Shown: positions 42,411 to 51,462 of the stretch, in pieces | How the letters are laid out: every line of letters begins with the position of its first letter | Numbering within the stretch: position 1 is the stretch's first letter | From: Ruania alkalisoli | GTDB lineage: Bacteria > Actinomycetota > Actinomycetes > Actinomycetales > Beutenbergiaceae | Direction of reading: 5' to 3' | Length of the DNA stretch: 64,000 bases | Assembly: GCF_014960965.1 (NCBI RefSeq) | Contig: NZ_CP063169.1 | Coordinates: 2,761,581-2,825,580 of the forward strand | Notes under the pieces: generated by a model | The model's database searches: none | What the model saw: the letters and a program-made list of their open reading frames with translations, nothing else | What the model was told of the DNA's origin: nothing | Made by a program: the position numbers and the translations under genes

Positions 42411-42566
42411 ATGAACTGATCAATCGACCGCCTCTGGCTCAACCGGATCAACCGCGGGCTGGTCCACGTGAGCAGTCTGACACTGCTCGAGATCGGCTGG
42501 TCGGCCACTACGACCGACAACTGGCACGTGCTGGTCGACCAGCCACCGACGGTCAACCTGCTCGTC
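42411..42566 (+). pseudogene. PIN-domain (VapC-like) toxin remnant
   Basis: The frame from ATG 42411 reads MN, an in-frame TGA, then SIDRLWLNRINRGLVHV and VSSLTLLEIGWSATTTDNW, which resembles the middle of actinobacterial VapC toxins, including the conserved Glu (LLEIGWSA). The catalytic Asp ends and C-terminus are missing. A good AGGAGGG site lies upstream and the start overlaps a preceding stop. The rest of 42362-42665 holds a 14-bp palindrome (GCTGGTCGACCAGC, 42530-42543) and nothing else I can support. Confidence 0.4.
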
Positions 42567-42665
42567 CGATCTCGTCATTGCAGCAACGGGTCACAACACA
42601 GCCCGTCGAGCGCCTTCGTGGGGACTGGACGACCTAGGGCCACAGCTGCCGATCGTCGCTGGTCG

Positions 42666-44564
42666 CTACGGCGCCGATTCCCGGATCGCCAGCGTGTAGG
42701 GGGCGGTCAGCTGCACCGGCCCGCCCAGCTGACCCTGCTGCCGGGCCTCGATCTGCTCCAGCGCCCGCCGCGCAATGTGCGCCATATCCGGCGCGATGGA
42801 GGTGATGCTCGGGGTGCTGTAGGCGGCCTCCTTGGTGTTGTCGAAGCCCACCACCGCCACGTCGTCCGGGATCCGCACCCCGTGGGTATGCAGGGCGCGC
42901 ACCGCCCCGACCGCGAGGTCGTCGTTGAAGCACACCAGTCCGTCGAACTCGCCACCGCGCTCGATCAGTTCCGATACCGCCTCCTCAGCCGCGTCCCGAT
43001 GCCAGATGCGGCTCGGGATCAACAGCTCAGGTTCGATCGGCACACCGGCCGCGTCGGCTGCGGCCCGGCAGCCACGCACGCGCGCGTCGGACACGTGCGA
43101 GGTGCCCACACCCAGCAACGCGATCTGGCGCCGCCCGGAGGCCAGCAGGTGCTCCATCGCGGTGCGCGAGGCCTCCTCGTTGGAGATGGTGATGTGGTCG
43201 ACCGTCGCACCGTCCACGTACTCCCCGATCAACACCAGCGGGCCGCCGGCACGCACGTCCTGCAGGTCCGCACGAGTCATCCCCTGGGCAGCGATGATCA
43301 CGCCGTCGGCCAGCCCGCGCGCGGCGGCCGCGATCTCCACCTCCCGGTCTCGGCGCCCCCGGGTGGTCTGGACCAGGATGCTCACACCCCGCTCAGCCGC
43401 AGCATCGATGAGCTCCTCCGCAAGCTCCACGTAGTAGCTCACCCGCAGTTCCGGCACCGCAAGCACGACGGACCCGCGGCGCCCGGTGCGCAGGTGCCGG
43501 GCAGCAGTGTTCACCTGATAGCCGAGAGCCTCGATCGCCTGCTCCACCCGCGAGCGCGTCTGCTCCCCCACCCGCTTAGCACCGGTGAGCACGTTCGAGA
43601 CCGTCTTGATCGACACGCCGGCGTGGGCAGCGACCTCACGCATCGTCACCTGATTCGCCCCGGAACTCTGCCCACATGCCGGCCCGGACTCACGCAGCGG
43701 GTCATAAGTTCCCTGACTATTCTCCCGCACCGTCCAGACGAATGAACCCAGCCCGTCGACGGCCGGCAAATCTCCGCCGTCGTTGGCGTGGCGGCCAAGC
43801 AGGACCGTGGCGACGGCCATCCATTCCTCGGCGTCAGCCGCCCGGTGCGCCTGGGGCGCGAGAACCCCCGGAGTGGCCACGAGCAGGAGATCACCGTGCG
43901 CGGTAGCGAACCGATCGAGGACACCCGGCCCCACGTGGGCATCCATTGCTGCACCGAGTTGGTCGCGCAGATCGAGTACCGCCTCTCGAACGCTGTCGGA
44001 CTGATCGTCGGCGACCCCATCGCCCGTGGCGAGTTCCTCGACGTCACGGGGACGCAGCGCCATGACGCCTTCACCGCCTCCGACGGCGATACCCACCACC
44101 TCAACCGGCCCCACCTCCATGGCAGGGCTGGTGCGCAGCTCGAACCGCCCACGCGGTAGCGGCCGGATTCGATGGGCGCGCCACGCGCGCGAGACGGTCG
44201 CTGCGCTCACGCCGAGCCGATCGGCCAGTGTGCGCGAGGTCCAGCGTTCCTGCGCCCCTTCACCCACCACCTCTTCCCAGGTGGCCGCGACGATGTCCCA
44301 CGGTTCGGTGCGCGCGGGACGACCGGTCCGCGCCTGGTCGACCAGCCCGTCCACGCCCTCGGCCTCGTAGCGCCCCCGCCAGGTCAGCACACTCTGCCGG
44401 CTCACTCCGGCGCGGGCCGCGATAGCCGTGTTTGCGCGTCCCTGTGCCGCCAGGAGCACGATCCGGGCTCGCTGCGCCAGCGCGCCATTGCCTGTACACA
44501 GCTCCTCGAGCTGTTTCCGGTCCCCCGGGCGCAACACCAGGGGCGGCGCAGGTCGACGCGACAC
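42666..44564 (-). CDS. Chimeric regulator: IS630-like HTH/degenerate transposase part fused to LacI repressor
   Basis: One 632-codon frame. Residues 1-146 resemble the DNA-binding part of IS630-family transposases (ARIVLLAAQGRANTAIAARA, then LADRLGVSAATVSRAWRAH). Residues 147-300 have no recognisable catalytic core. From about 308 a complete LacI regulator follows (MREVAAHAGVSIKTVSNVL...). The GTG at 44564 has AGGAG upstream. An internal ATG at 43643 preceded by AGG could also give a normal LacI alone. It is divergent from a sugar ABC importer and probably regulates it. Confidence 0.8.
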   Translation of the reverse strand: MSRRPAPPLVLRPGDRKQLEELCTGNGALAQRARIVLLAAQGRANTAIAARAGVSRQSVLTWRGRYEAEGVDGLVDQARTGRPARTEPWDIVAATWEEVVGEGAQERWTSRTLADRLGVSAATVSRAWRAHRIRPLPRGRFELRTSPAMEVGPVEVVGIAVGGGEGVMALRPRDVEELATGDGVADDQSDSVREAVLDLRDQLGAAMDAHVGPGVLDRFATAHGDLLLVATPGVLAPQAHRAADAEEWMAVATVLLGRHANDGGDLPAVDGLGSFVWTVRENSQGTYDPLRESGPACGQSSGANQVTMREVAAHAGVSIKTVSNVLTGAKRVGEQTRSRVEQAIEALGYQVNTAARHLRTGRRGSVVLAVPELRVSYYVELAEELIDAAAERGVSILVQTTRGRRDREVEIAAAARGLADGVIIAAQGMTRADLQDVRAGGPLVLIGEYVDGATVDHITISNEEASRTAMEHLLASGRRQIALLGVGTSHVSDARVRGCRAAADAAGVPIEPELLIPSRIWHRDAAEEAVSELIERGGEFDGLVCFNDDLAVGAVRALHTHGVRIPDDVAVVGFDNTKEAAYSTPSITSIAPDMAHIARRALEQIEARQQGQLGGPVQLTAPYTLAIRESAP

Positions 44565-44725
44565 CGGATCTCCTAACGTCTAACAATTACTGAACCAACA
44601 CGGCGAGACACTACCAGCGAGTCACGCCACTGACATCGCAGCTTGCGCGGAACATCCTCGGTGAACCGCGCCGACACGGGCGCAGATCCGTGAGTACTGA
44701 GCCAGAGTAGCCCCTCGGCATCCCA

Positions 44726-44754
44726 TTGACCCGCCTGAGGCGGCTGTGTATCGT
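44726..44754 (+). promoter_or_regulatory. Promoter of the sugar ABC importer operon
   Basis: TTGACC at 44726-44731 and TATCGT at 44749-44754, with a 17-base spacer, would start transcription near 44761. A short palindrome, CCGCC-TGA-GGCGG (44731-44743), lies in the spacer and could be an operator. The divergent regulator begins at 44564. Confidence 0.6.
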
Positions 44755-44790
44755 CCCGGGAGTACAACGATGGACCGCAAAGGAGCTTCC

Positions 44791-46269
44791 ATGAATCCCA
44801 CACGACGCACGATGCTCGGCGCTTCAGCTGCGGCACTCACAGCGACTCTGGCGGCGTGCAGCCGCTCCTCTGACTCCCCGGACACGTCCGGCACGGGCTC
44901 CGGCACAGATGCCGCCCCCACCGGCACCTTGCAATGGTGGGATCACTTCGAACCCCTCGAGTCCGCCCTCACCGGACTGTTCGAGGACTTCGCCACCGCC
45001 GGTGGTGGCGAAGTGGAACGCACCGTCTACAACCCGAACGAGATGGGACAGGCCCTGCAACTGGCCCTCGGCAGCGACCAGATGCCCGACGTGTTCAGCA
45101 ACCTCACCGACATCCCCGCACCCGCCCTCGTCTCCCGCGAGCTGGTCGGCGCGGTCACCCTGGACTCGCAAGCCCAATCCGCCGCCGCCGACCTGCTCTT
45201 CGAGGGCATGCACACCTTCGACGGCGCGGTCTACTCGATCCCGCTGTTCTCCCACCAGCAACACTCCAGCCTCACCTGGTTCGATCTCGACCAGGTTGAA
45301 CGCGCCGGTGGCGACCCCGAGGCGATGACCATCACCTGGGAGGAGTTCCGCCGGCTCGCTCGCGCCATCACCGCGAACGGGGACATGCCGGCGTGGGTCG
45401 GCAATCTTGCGTTCACCGACCGTCTCGAGGAGCAGATCGTCGATCTCGCTCAGGCAGCCGGGCGGCCGCTCGCGTTCAACACCGCCGGTGTCTCCGCACC
45501 CGACGTCACCGATCCTGCCACCGGGGACTACGTCTTCAACTCCGAGGAGTTCATCGAAGCACTGGAGTTCCTCGCCTCCCTCATCGCGGACGGCGTCATG
45601 CTGGGCGCCTCCACCTCACTGGACGCCCGGGACGCCCGCGCCCGCTGGGCGGCAGGAGACGCGGCAATCTTCTTCGACGGACCCTGGAACCCCGGCGTGC
45701 TCTCCGGTCAGTTCCCCGACTTCCTCCCCCAGGTGTCGGTGACCAACCTGCCCTCACCGGACGGCCACGGCTACACCGCCCGCGGACCGAGCTCGGGCCA
45801 GTTCTGGATGTCCGCCACCTCCGGCCACGTCGACGGCGTCGGCACCCTGTTCTCGCTCCTGACCCGCCCGGAGTTCTCCACCGCGCTGGCCTCGAATATG
45901 GACCAGCCACCCGTCGACCTCGCCGCGGTCGCCGACGCGGACGTCGATCCCACCTACACCCGCGCCATCGACATCTTCACCGACTGGTGTCGGCTCGCCC
46001 CCAGCCCGTTGGTGCGCAATCCCGCCGTCGGAGAGGTCATCGCACAGATGGAGGAGATCCGGCCGAGCCTCGGCGAGATCGTCCAGGGCTACCTCGGCGG
46101 GAACATCGATGACGCATCCGCGGCCCTGACCACCTTCAACGACGCGATCAGCGCCGAGCGCGACCGGGCGATCGACGCCGTCACCAGTGACGGCCTCGAG
46201 GTCTCGCTCGCGGACTGGGAGTTCAGCGGCTACGAACTGGGCGCCGACTACGGGCCGGATCGGTACTGA
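44791..46269 (+). CDS. Sugar ABC transporter substrate-binding lipoprotein
   Basis: A 492-residue family 1-type solute-binding protein. The signal has a twin-Arg motif (TRRTMLG) and lipobox TLAAC (Cys23 approx.), so Tat export and lipidation are likely. Inside are the binding-protein blocks WWDHFEPLES and AAGDAAIFFDGPWNPG. An AAAGGAG site precedes the ATG at 44791. It leads the operon with two permeases and a sulfatase; the ligand may be a sulfated sugar (inference). Confidence 0.86.
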   Translation: MNPTRRTMLGASAAALTATLAACSRSSDSPDTSGTGSGTDAAPTGTLQWWDHFEPLESALTGLFEDFATAGGGEVERTVYNPNEMGQALQLALGSDQMPDVFSNLTDIPAPALVSRELVGAVTLDSQAQSAAADLLFEGMHTFDGAVYSIPLFSHQQHSSLTWFDLDQVERAGGDPEAMTITWEEFRRLARAITANGDMPAWVGNLAFTDRLEEQIVDLAQAAGRPLAFNTAGVSAPDVTDPATGDYVFNSEEFIEALEFLASLIADGVMLGASTSLDARDARARWAAGDAAIFFDGPWNPGVLSGQFPDFLPQVSVTNLPSPDGHGYTARGPSSGQFWMSATSGHVDGVGTLFSLLTRPEFSTALASNMDQPPVDLAAVADADVDPTYTRAIDIFTDWCRLAPSPLVRNPAVGEVIAQMEEIRPSLGEIVQGYLGGNIDDASAALTTFNDAISAERDRAIDAVTSDGLEVSLADWEFSGYELGADYGPDRY

Positions 46270-46270
46270 C

Positions 46271-47215
46271 GTGGCGACCACGCTCACCAGATCTGCACCA
46301 CCACCCACCCCGCCACGGTCGGCTCGTGCCCGGCACGGCGGCTGGATCGCCCTGTTCGTCGCCCCCACGGTTGTGCTGTTCGGGCTGTACACGCTGTGGC
46401 CGAGCCTGTCGAGCGTCTTCTACTCGATGCTCGAGTGGCGGGGTCTGGGCACCGACCGGTCATTCATCGGACTGAGCCACTACGAACGCGCCCTCGCCGA
46501 CCCGCTCTTCTGGCGCTCGGTCGGCGTCACGATGGCGATCATCGCGGTCACCGTCCCGATCCGGGTAGCGATCGCGCTCGTGCTGGCCATCATGCTCAAC
46601 AACCCGCGCCTGCCACTCGCCCGCCTGCTGCGCACGGCCTTCTTCCTGCCAGTCGTCGCCACGACCGCCATCGTTGGGATCGTGATGGGGTTCGTGCTCG
46701 ACCCCTCCGCTGGGCCGGTCAACACACTGCTGGAGCTGCTCGGCCTCCCACCGGTCGACTTTCTCGGCAGCTCCGACACCGCACTCGGCAGTGTGATGGC
46801 CGTCCACATCTGGAAGTGGATGGGCATCACGATGATCTACTGGCTGGCCGCCCTGCAGACCGTCCCGATGGACCTGTACGAGGCGGCGGAGATCGACGGC
46901 GCCGGCACCTGGCACAAGTTCCGGCATATCACCCTGCCGATGCTGACCCCCTTCGCCGTGATCATCACCCTGCTCACCGTGGTGGAGACCATGCAGGTCT
47001 TCGACCTCGTCCTCACCATGACCGGCGGCGGCCCGTTCTTCTCCACCCTCGTCACCGAGGTCTACATCTACGAGCAGGCCTTCACCTCGGCCAACCCGAA
47101 CCTCGGGTACGCGGCCACGCTGGGTGTGCTCTTCGGAGTCCTCACCGTGATCGTCGTCGGCTCCCTGCTGCTGATCACCCGCCTCGTGCGCGGGCGGAAG
47201 GAGGTCACGGCATGA
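46271..47215 (+). CDS. Sugar ABC transporter permease (MalF type)
   Basis: A 314-residue permease with six predicted membrane helices and the conserved cytoplasmic EAA loop, EAAEIDGAGTWHKFRHITLP, that docks on an ATPase. The GTG start follows the binding-protein stop by one base. It ends in ATGA with the second permease. No ATPase is encoded in this operon, so a shared MsiK-like ATPase is expected. Confidence 0.92.
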   Translation: MATTLTRSAPPPTPPRSARARHGGWIALFVAPTVVLFGLYTLWPSLSSVFYSMLEWRGLGTDRSFIGLSHYERALADPLFWRSVGVTMAIIAVTVPIRVAIALVLAIMLNNPRLPLARLLRTAFFLPVVATTAIVGIVMGFVLDPSAGPVNTLLELLGLPPVDFLGSSDTALGSVMAVHIWKWMGITMIYWLAALQTVPMDLYEAAEIDGAGTWHKFRHITLPMLTPFAVIITLLTVVETMQVFDLVLTMTGGGPFFSTLVTEVYIYEQAFTSANPNLGYAATLGVLFGVLTVIVVGSLLLITRLVRGRKEVTA

Positions 47216-48114
47216 CTTCCACACTCTCCCGCCCGACGGCGGAGCGAGCCTCACCTGCGAAAGGTACGGACCGCCGTCGCCTGCCTGTGTCCCGCAAGAC
47301 TATGCGCTGGGTGCAGACGGCAATCCTCGTCGTCGTGGCGCTCATCTGGATCTACCCGCTGCTGTGGATCTTCGCGGCGTCGGTCAAGGACGCCACCGGC
47401 ATCTTCGCCGGCGGCCTCTCGCTCCTGCCGGAGCAGTGGCACTGGGACAACTACTCGCGCGCTTGGTCCGAGGCCGGGTTCTCGCGCTACATGATCAACA
47501 CGGTGATCGTCACCGTGGCGACCGTGGCCATCGTGGTGGTGCGCTGCGCGGCGGCCGGGTACGTGATCGCCCGGTACCGGTTCCGCGGCCGGCGGCTGCT
47601 GATCGGCGTGCTCGCCGCCACGATGTTCATCCCGACCGGGCTGTTCATCGTGCCGGTGGTCGAACTCAGCGACGTGCTCGGGCTGCTGAACACCCACCTC
47701 GGGCTGATCCTCGCCCTCGCCGGTGGGGGTCACGTCGCGGCGGTGCTGCTCTACGCGGGCTTCTTCGCGCAGATCCCGAAGGAGCTGGAGGAGGCGGCCG
47801 TGGTAGATGGTGCCGGTTTCGCGCGGACCTTCTTCCGCATCATGCTGCCGCTGTCCGGTCCGATCACAGCCACTGTGGTGGTGCTGACGTTCTTGGCCAC
47901 CTGGAACAACTTCTTCCTCCCGTTGGTGTTCACCTTCAGCGTGCCGGACAACCGCACGCTCGCCGTCGGGATGCTCGCGTTCGAGGGCACCAACTCCACC
48001 GACTGGTCCGGCTTGGCGGCCGCCGCCTCGCTGTCGCTGCTGCCGATCCTCGCGCTGTTCGTGCTCCTGCAGCGGCACTTCGTGGAAGGGATCGCCGGTG
48101 CCGTGAAGAGCTGA
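47212..48114 (+). CDS. Sugar ABC transporter permease (MalG type)
   Basis: A 300-residue permease with six predicted helices and the EAA loop EAAVVDGAGFARTFFRIMLP. The ATG overlaps the first permease stop (ATGA). Together the two permeases form the channel of a carbohydrate importer. The sulfatase gene follows after 52 bp on the same strand. Confidence 0.92.
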   Translation: MTSTLSRPTAERASPAKGTDRRRLPVSRKTMRWVQTAILVVVALIWIYPLLWIFAASVKDATGIFAGGLSLLPEQWHWDNYSRAWSEAGFSRYMINTVIVTVATVAIVVVRCAAAGYVIARYRFRGRRLLIGVLAATMFIPTGLFIVPVVELSDVLGLLNTHLGLILALAGGGHVAAVLLYAGFFAQIPKELEEAAVVDGAGFARTFFRIMLPLSGPITATVVVLTFLATWNNFFLPLVFTFSVPDNRTLAVGMLAFEGTNSTDWSGLAAAASLSLLPILALFVLLQRHFVEGIAGAVKS

Positions 48115-48166
48115 CCTCGTGCACATCCCTGAGTCCGACCGCCCATGAGACACCGACCGGAGAACC

Positions 48167-49609
48167 ATGACCCGCCCGAACATCCTGCTCATCAGCACCG
48201 ACCAGCAGCGCTGGGACGCCCTCGGCGCCGCCGGGAACACCCACATCCGCACCCCGAACCTGGACCGGCTCGCCGCCCAGGGGGCGCGCTTCACCAACTG
48301 CTACACCCAGTCCTCGGTGTGTGCCCCGTCCCGGGCCAGCCTGATGACCAGTAGGTACGTGCACAACCACGGGTTATGGGCGAATGGCGTGGATATCGAT
48401 CCGGGTGAGCAGCTCTTCACCCGCGCCCTCACCGACGCCGGCTATGACTGCGGACTGGTCGGCAAGTTCCATCTCGGTGCGGCGTTCGGGGGGCGCGTGG
48501 AGCCACGTATCGATGACGGGTTCCGGGTGTTCCGGTGGTCGCACGATCCGTACGTGCGCAGCGAGGCGAACCACTATCACCTGTGGCTGGAGGAGCACTT
48601 CCCCGGGGTGCTCGATGAGGCGATGGCCCGAGGCGGGGCGGCCGCCATCGACAATCTGCCCACCGAGCAGCACTACAGCCGGTGGATCGGCGAGGAGACG
48701 ATCGAGTACCTCACCACCGGGCGGGAGAAGGACAAGCCGTTCTGCTTCGTGGTGAACTTCTTCGACCCGCACCACGGGTTCGGCTCGCCCTCGGACTACC
48801 GGGCCAGCTATGACGCGCAGTCTCTGCCGGCGCCGGTGACCTCGGACCTGAGCACCAAACCGGACATCTACACCGAAGCCTCGCAGCGGTCCTATGCCGG
48901 GCACGACACCGGCTTCGCCGAATGCACCGAGGAGGAGATCCAGGACATCATCGCCCACTACTACGCGATGGTCACCCTGATCGACGACGAGGTCGGCCGG
49001 ATCCTCGACGCTCTCGACGCCGAGGGCCTGGCGGAGGACACGATCGTCATCTTCACCAGCGACCACGGGGAGATGCTCGGCGATCATCAGATGCTGCTCA
49101 AGGGCCCGATGATGTTCGACTGCTCCGTCAAGGTGCCGCTGCTGGTGCGCTGGCCGGGGCAGATCCCGGAAGGGACCGTGCGCGAGGAGCTGGTGGAGTG
49201 GATCGACCTGGCTCCCACGGTGCTCGCCAGCGCGGGCGTGGATCCGCTGCCGCGACAGCAGGGACGCGACCTGGCCCCGCTGTGGAATGACGGGCAAGGC
49301 GGCTCGACGTGGGAGGACCGGGACTGGGTGCTCTCGGAGTACCGGAACAGCTGCTGGCCCTACGACCCGCCCGTGCACACGACCATGGTGCGCCAGGGCA
49401 GCTGGAAGATTGTCGTCCATCACGGGCCACCGGCGACTACCCGCTCGCGCGACGGCGAACTGTATGACCTGGCGGCCGATCCGCATGAGCAGATCAATCT
49501 CTGGCACGACCCGGAGGCGGCCGGGCGTCGGCTGGAGATGGAGCGCACGGTGCTGGATGTGCTGGTGGCCACCGAAGAACGCTCCCGGGTCCGGCACGCC
49601 GCCTTCTGA
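48167..49609 (+). CDS. Type I sulfatase (formylglycine-dependent)
   Basis: A 480-residue arylsulfatase-type enzyme. Metal-binding Asp is in LLISTDQQRW; Cys52 in SSVCAPSRASL is the C-X-P-S-R site that must be oxidised to formylglycine; and TSDHGEMLGDH is the second metal block. There is no signal peptide, so it probably acts on sulfated sugars in the cytoplasm after import. A formylglycine-generating enzyme is needed and is not in the window. It is the last gene of the importer operon. Confidence 0.9.
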   Translation: MTRPNILLISTDQQRWDALGAAGNTHIRTPNLDRLAAQGARFTNCYTQSSVCAPSRASLMTSRYVHNHGLWANGVDIDPGEQLFTRALTDAGYDCGLVGKFHLGAAFGGRVEPRIDDGFRVFRWSHDPYVRSEANHYHLWLEEHFPGVLDEAMARGGAAAIDNLPTEQHYSRWIGEETIEYLTTGREKDKPFCFVVNFFDPHHGFGSPSDYRASYDAQSLPAPVTSDLSTKPDIYTEASQRSYAGHDTGFAECTEEEIQDIIAHYYAMVTLIDDEVGRILDALDAEGLAEDTIVIFTSDHGEMLGDHQMLLKGPMMFDCSVKVPLLVRWPGQIPEGTVREELVEWIDLAPTVLASAGVDPLPRQQGRDLAPLWNDGQGGSTWEDRDWVLSEYRNSCWPYDPPVHTTMVRQGSWKIVVHHGPPATTRSRDGELYDLAADPHEQINLWHDPEAAGRRLEMERTVLDVLVATEERSRVRHAAF

Positions 49610-49643
49610 GGGCTGGCCTCAGCCACACCCCGTCACGCACGCA

Positions 49644-49674
49644 GAAGGCCCCCGCTCAGTGAGCGGGGGCCTTC
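49644..49674. terminator. Hairpin terminator after sulfatase, facing tRNA-Glu
   Basis: A perfect 14-bp stem, GAAGGCCCCCGCTC pairing with 49661-49674, with loop AGT. It lies between the convergent sulfatase and tRNA-Glu genes and may stop both. Confidence 0.8.
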
Positions 49675-49680
49675 GTGTTG

Positions 49681-49753
49681 TAGCCCCGACCGGATTCGAA
49701 CCGGCGCTACCGCCTTGAGAGGGCGGCGTCCTAGGCCACTAGACGACGGGGCC
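49681..49753 (-). tRNA. tRNA-Glu (CUC)
   Basis: On the minus strand a 73-base cloverleaf is seen: acceptor GGCCCCG, D-loop with CTAGTGGCCTAG, anticodon stem CCGCC/GGCGG with loop CTCTCAA giving anticodon CUC, and T-arm GGTTCGAATCC. The first acceptor pair is G-U. No 3' CCA is encoded. Confidence 0.93.
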
Positions 49754-49809
49754 GAGCATACAAAGAGAATCGTACCGGACTCCGGGGAGCGACCCGGGAC
49801 GATTCTCCG

Positions 49810-49881
49810 CTGGGGTACCAGGACTCGAACCTAGACTAACTGTACCAGAAACAGTCGTGCTGCCGATTACACCATACCCCA
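49810..49881 (-). tRNA. tRNA-Gln (CUG)
   Basis: A 72-base cloverleaf on the minus strand: acceptor TGGGGTA, D-arm GGTGTAATCGGC, anticodon loop TTCTGGT giving CUG, and T-arm GGTTCGAGTCC. It lies 56 bp upstream of tRNA-Glu. gltX, which normally is close by, is 10 kb away; in actinobacteria GluRS usually also charges this tRNA before GatCAB amidation. Confidence 0.93.
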
Positions 49882-50039
49882 TGGTGTCAAGGCCTTCACA
49901 TTCCGGGGTTCTCACACTGATTCTGAGGACCCGTGGCGTGAACGCCGTGCCGACGTGAAACTGTACCGGAACTCCACGCTCGCGCCCAAACTCACGCGAG
50001 TGTGCGAGGTCACAGCACCCCCGGGGCCATCATGGAACC

Positions 50040-50318
50040 ATGGCTGAGCGCATCGCACGACACGTTCTCATCTCCGGCCGCGTGCAGGGCGTAGCCTTCC
50101 GGGCTCACGCACGCCGACGTGCCGAGCGGCTCGAAGTCGACGGCTGGGTGCGCAACCTGAGCGACGGTCGCGTCGAGGCCTGGGCGGAAGGCGCACCGGA
50201 CGTCGTCGGGAGCCTCCTTGACTGGCTGGCCACCGGGCCGCCGAGCGCCGAGGTGACCGGCACCCAGATCACCGAGGAGGACCCGCAGGGACTCTCCTCG
50301 TTCGAGATCCGACGCTAG
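50040..50318 (+). CDS. acyP: Acylphosphatase
   Basis: A 92-residue acylphosphatase that hydrolyses acyl phosphates such as 1,3-bisphosphoglycerate. The catalytic Arg is in ISGRVQGVAFRAHARRRA and the catalytic Asn in WVRNLSDGRVEAWAEG, at family positions. The ATG at 50040 gives the normal length. It converges with the LacI regulator with only 21 bp between. Confidence 0.92.
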   Translation: MAERIARHVLISGRVQGVAFRAHARRRAERLEVDGWVRNLSDGRVEAWAEGAPDVVGSLLDWLATGPPSAEVTGTQITEEDPQGLSSFEIRR

Positions 50319-50339
50319 GGTGCCATCGGTTGATCGGCG

Positions 50340-51407
50340 TCATGATCCGGTCGATCTCCGGGTGACCAGCTCCGGCGGCACCAGCGTGACCTCACGGGAG
50401 CGGGGCTCGGCACCGTTCACCCGGTGCATCAACCGGTCGACCGCGGCGCGACCGACCTCCCCGGCCGGCAGCCGCACGGTCGACAACGGCGGCTCCAAGA
50501 ACTCCGCGAACGGGTAGTCCCCAAACCCGACCACCAGCGTGTCTTCCGGACATCGCAGACCCCGCTCGCGGAGGGCGCGGTAGAGCCCCAGCGCGAAGTA
50601 GTCGTTGCCCACGACGCACCCGTCCGGCCGGTGACCGCGCGCCAGCAGGTCGACGGTCACGCGATAGGCATCTCCCGCCTGCCACGGGAGCGCGGCGCGA
50701 TCATTGCGCCGAGTCGGCACCATGATCACCTGGCGGTCGTCGAGCGGGAGCGAAGCGTCCACGAGAGCATCCCGGAAGCCCTGGATGCGTTGGTCGATCG
50801 TGGTGATGGGCAGGTCTTCCTCGAGCATCACGATCGATCGGGCCCCCTGCGCGATCACATGGGAGGTCGCCGCATACGCACCCGCATGGTTGTCGGTGGC
50901 CACCGTATCGACGTCGAGATCGTCCAGGCGCCGATTGACCACGACGAGCGGGATCCCGGCGCGCTCAACGGCCGGCCAGGGGTTCGTCTCCCCCTGCACC
51001 GGGACCACGATCACGCCGTCCAGCCCGGAGCGGATCACGTTCTCGGCGGCGGCCTGTTCCCGAGCGGTCGACTCCTCGCTGAGGAACAGGACGATGTGAT
51101 AGCCCTCCTCGGCCGCGCGTTGCTCGATCGCGCTGATGAGCTCGGCGTAGAACGGGTTCGAGACGTTCGTGATGACCAGACCGATGGTGCGCGGGCCGCC
51201 GAGGACGAGCGAGCGCGCATGCACGTTGGGCACATAGCCCAGGCGCTCGGCAGCACGTCGGATCGTCTCGCGAGACTCCGCGCTCACGCCGGACTCGCCA
51301 CGGAGCGCCCGCGAGACCGTGTTGACCGATACTCCGACGGCGTCGGCCACGTCCCGTAGGGTGCGCCGCCTGCGCGGCGCACCCGTCCTGATCTCGTCAT
51401 CGTCCAC
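50340..51407 (-). CDS. LacI-family regulator of the Dpp-type importer locus
   Basis: A 355-residue LacI-family regulator with a 16-residue polar leader, the helix-turn-helix (TLRDVADAVGVSVNTVSRAL) and a sugar-binding domain (IGLVITNVSNPFYAELI, LVVGFGDYPFAEFL). GTG 51407 is chosen; a start at 51431 is possible. Its targets are probably the two operators between 52759 and 52996, where both operons diverge. Confidence 0.87.
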   Translation of the reverse strand: MDDDEIRTGAPRRRRTLRDVADAVGVSVNTVSRALRGESGVSAESRETIRRAAERLGYVPNVHARSLVLGGPRTIGLVITNVSNPFYAELISAIEQRAAEEGYHIVLFLSEESTAREQAAAENVIRSGLDGVIVVPVQGETNPWPAVERAGIPLVVVNRRLDDLDVDTVATDNHAGAYAATSHVIAQGARSIVMLEEDLPITTIDQRIQGFRDALVDASLPLDDRQVIMVPTRRNDRAALPWQAGDAYRVTVDLLARGHRPDGCVVGNDYFALGLYRALRERGLRCPEDTLVVGFGDYPFAEFLEPPLSTVRLPAGEVGRAAVDRLMHRVNGAEPRSREVTLVPPELVTRRSTGS

Positions 51408-51462
51408 TAAGCACGTCCGGTTCAGTATCACGGCTCACGCGAGGCGAGCCTCGGCGGCTACG

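Noticed and set aside
42468-43745. 425-codon plus-strand frame
   Set aside because: All but its first 33 codons are antisense to the chimeric regulator. Only those first codons were kept, as part of the PIN remnant.
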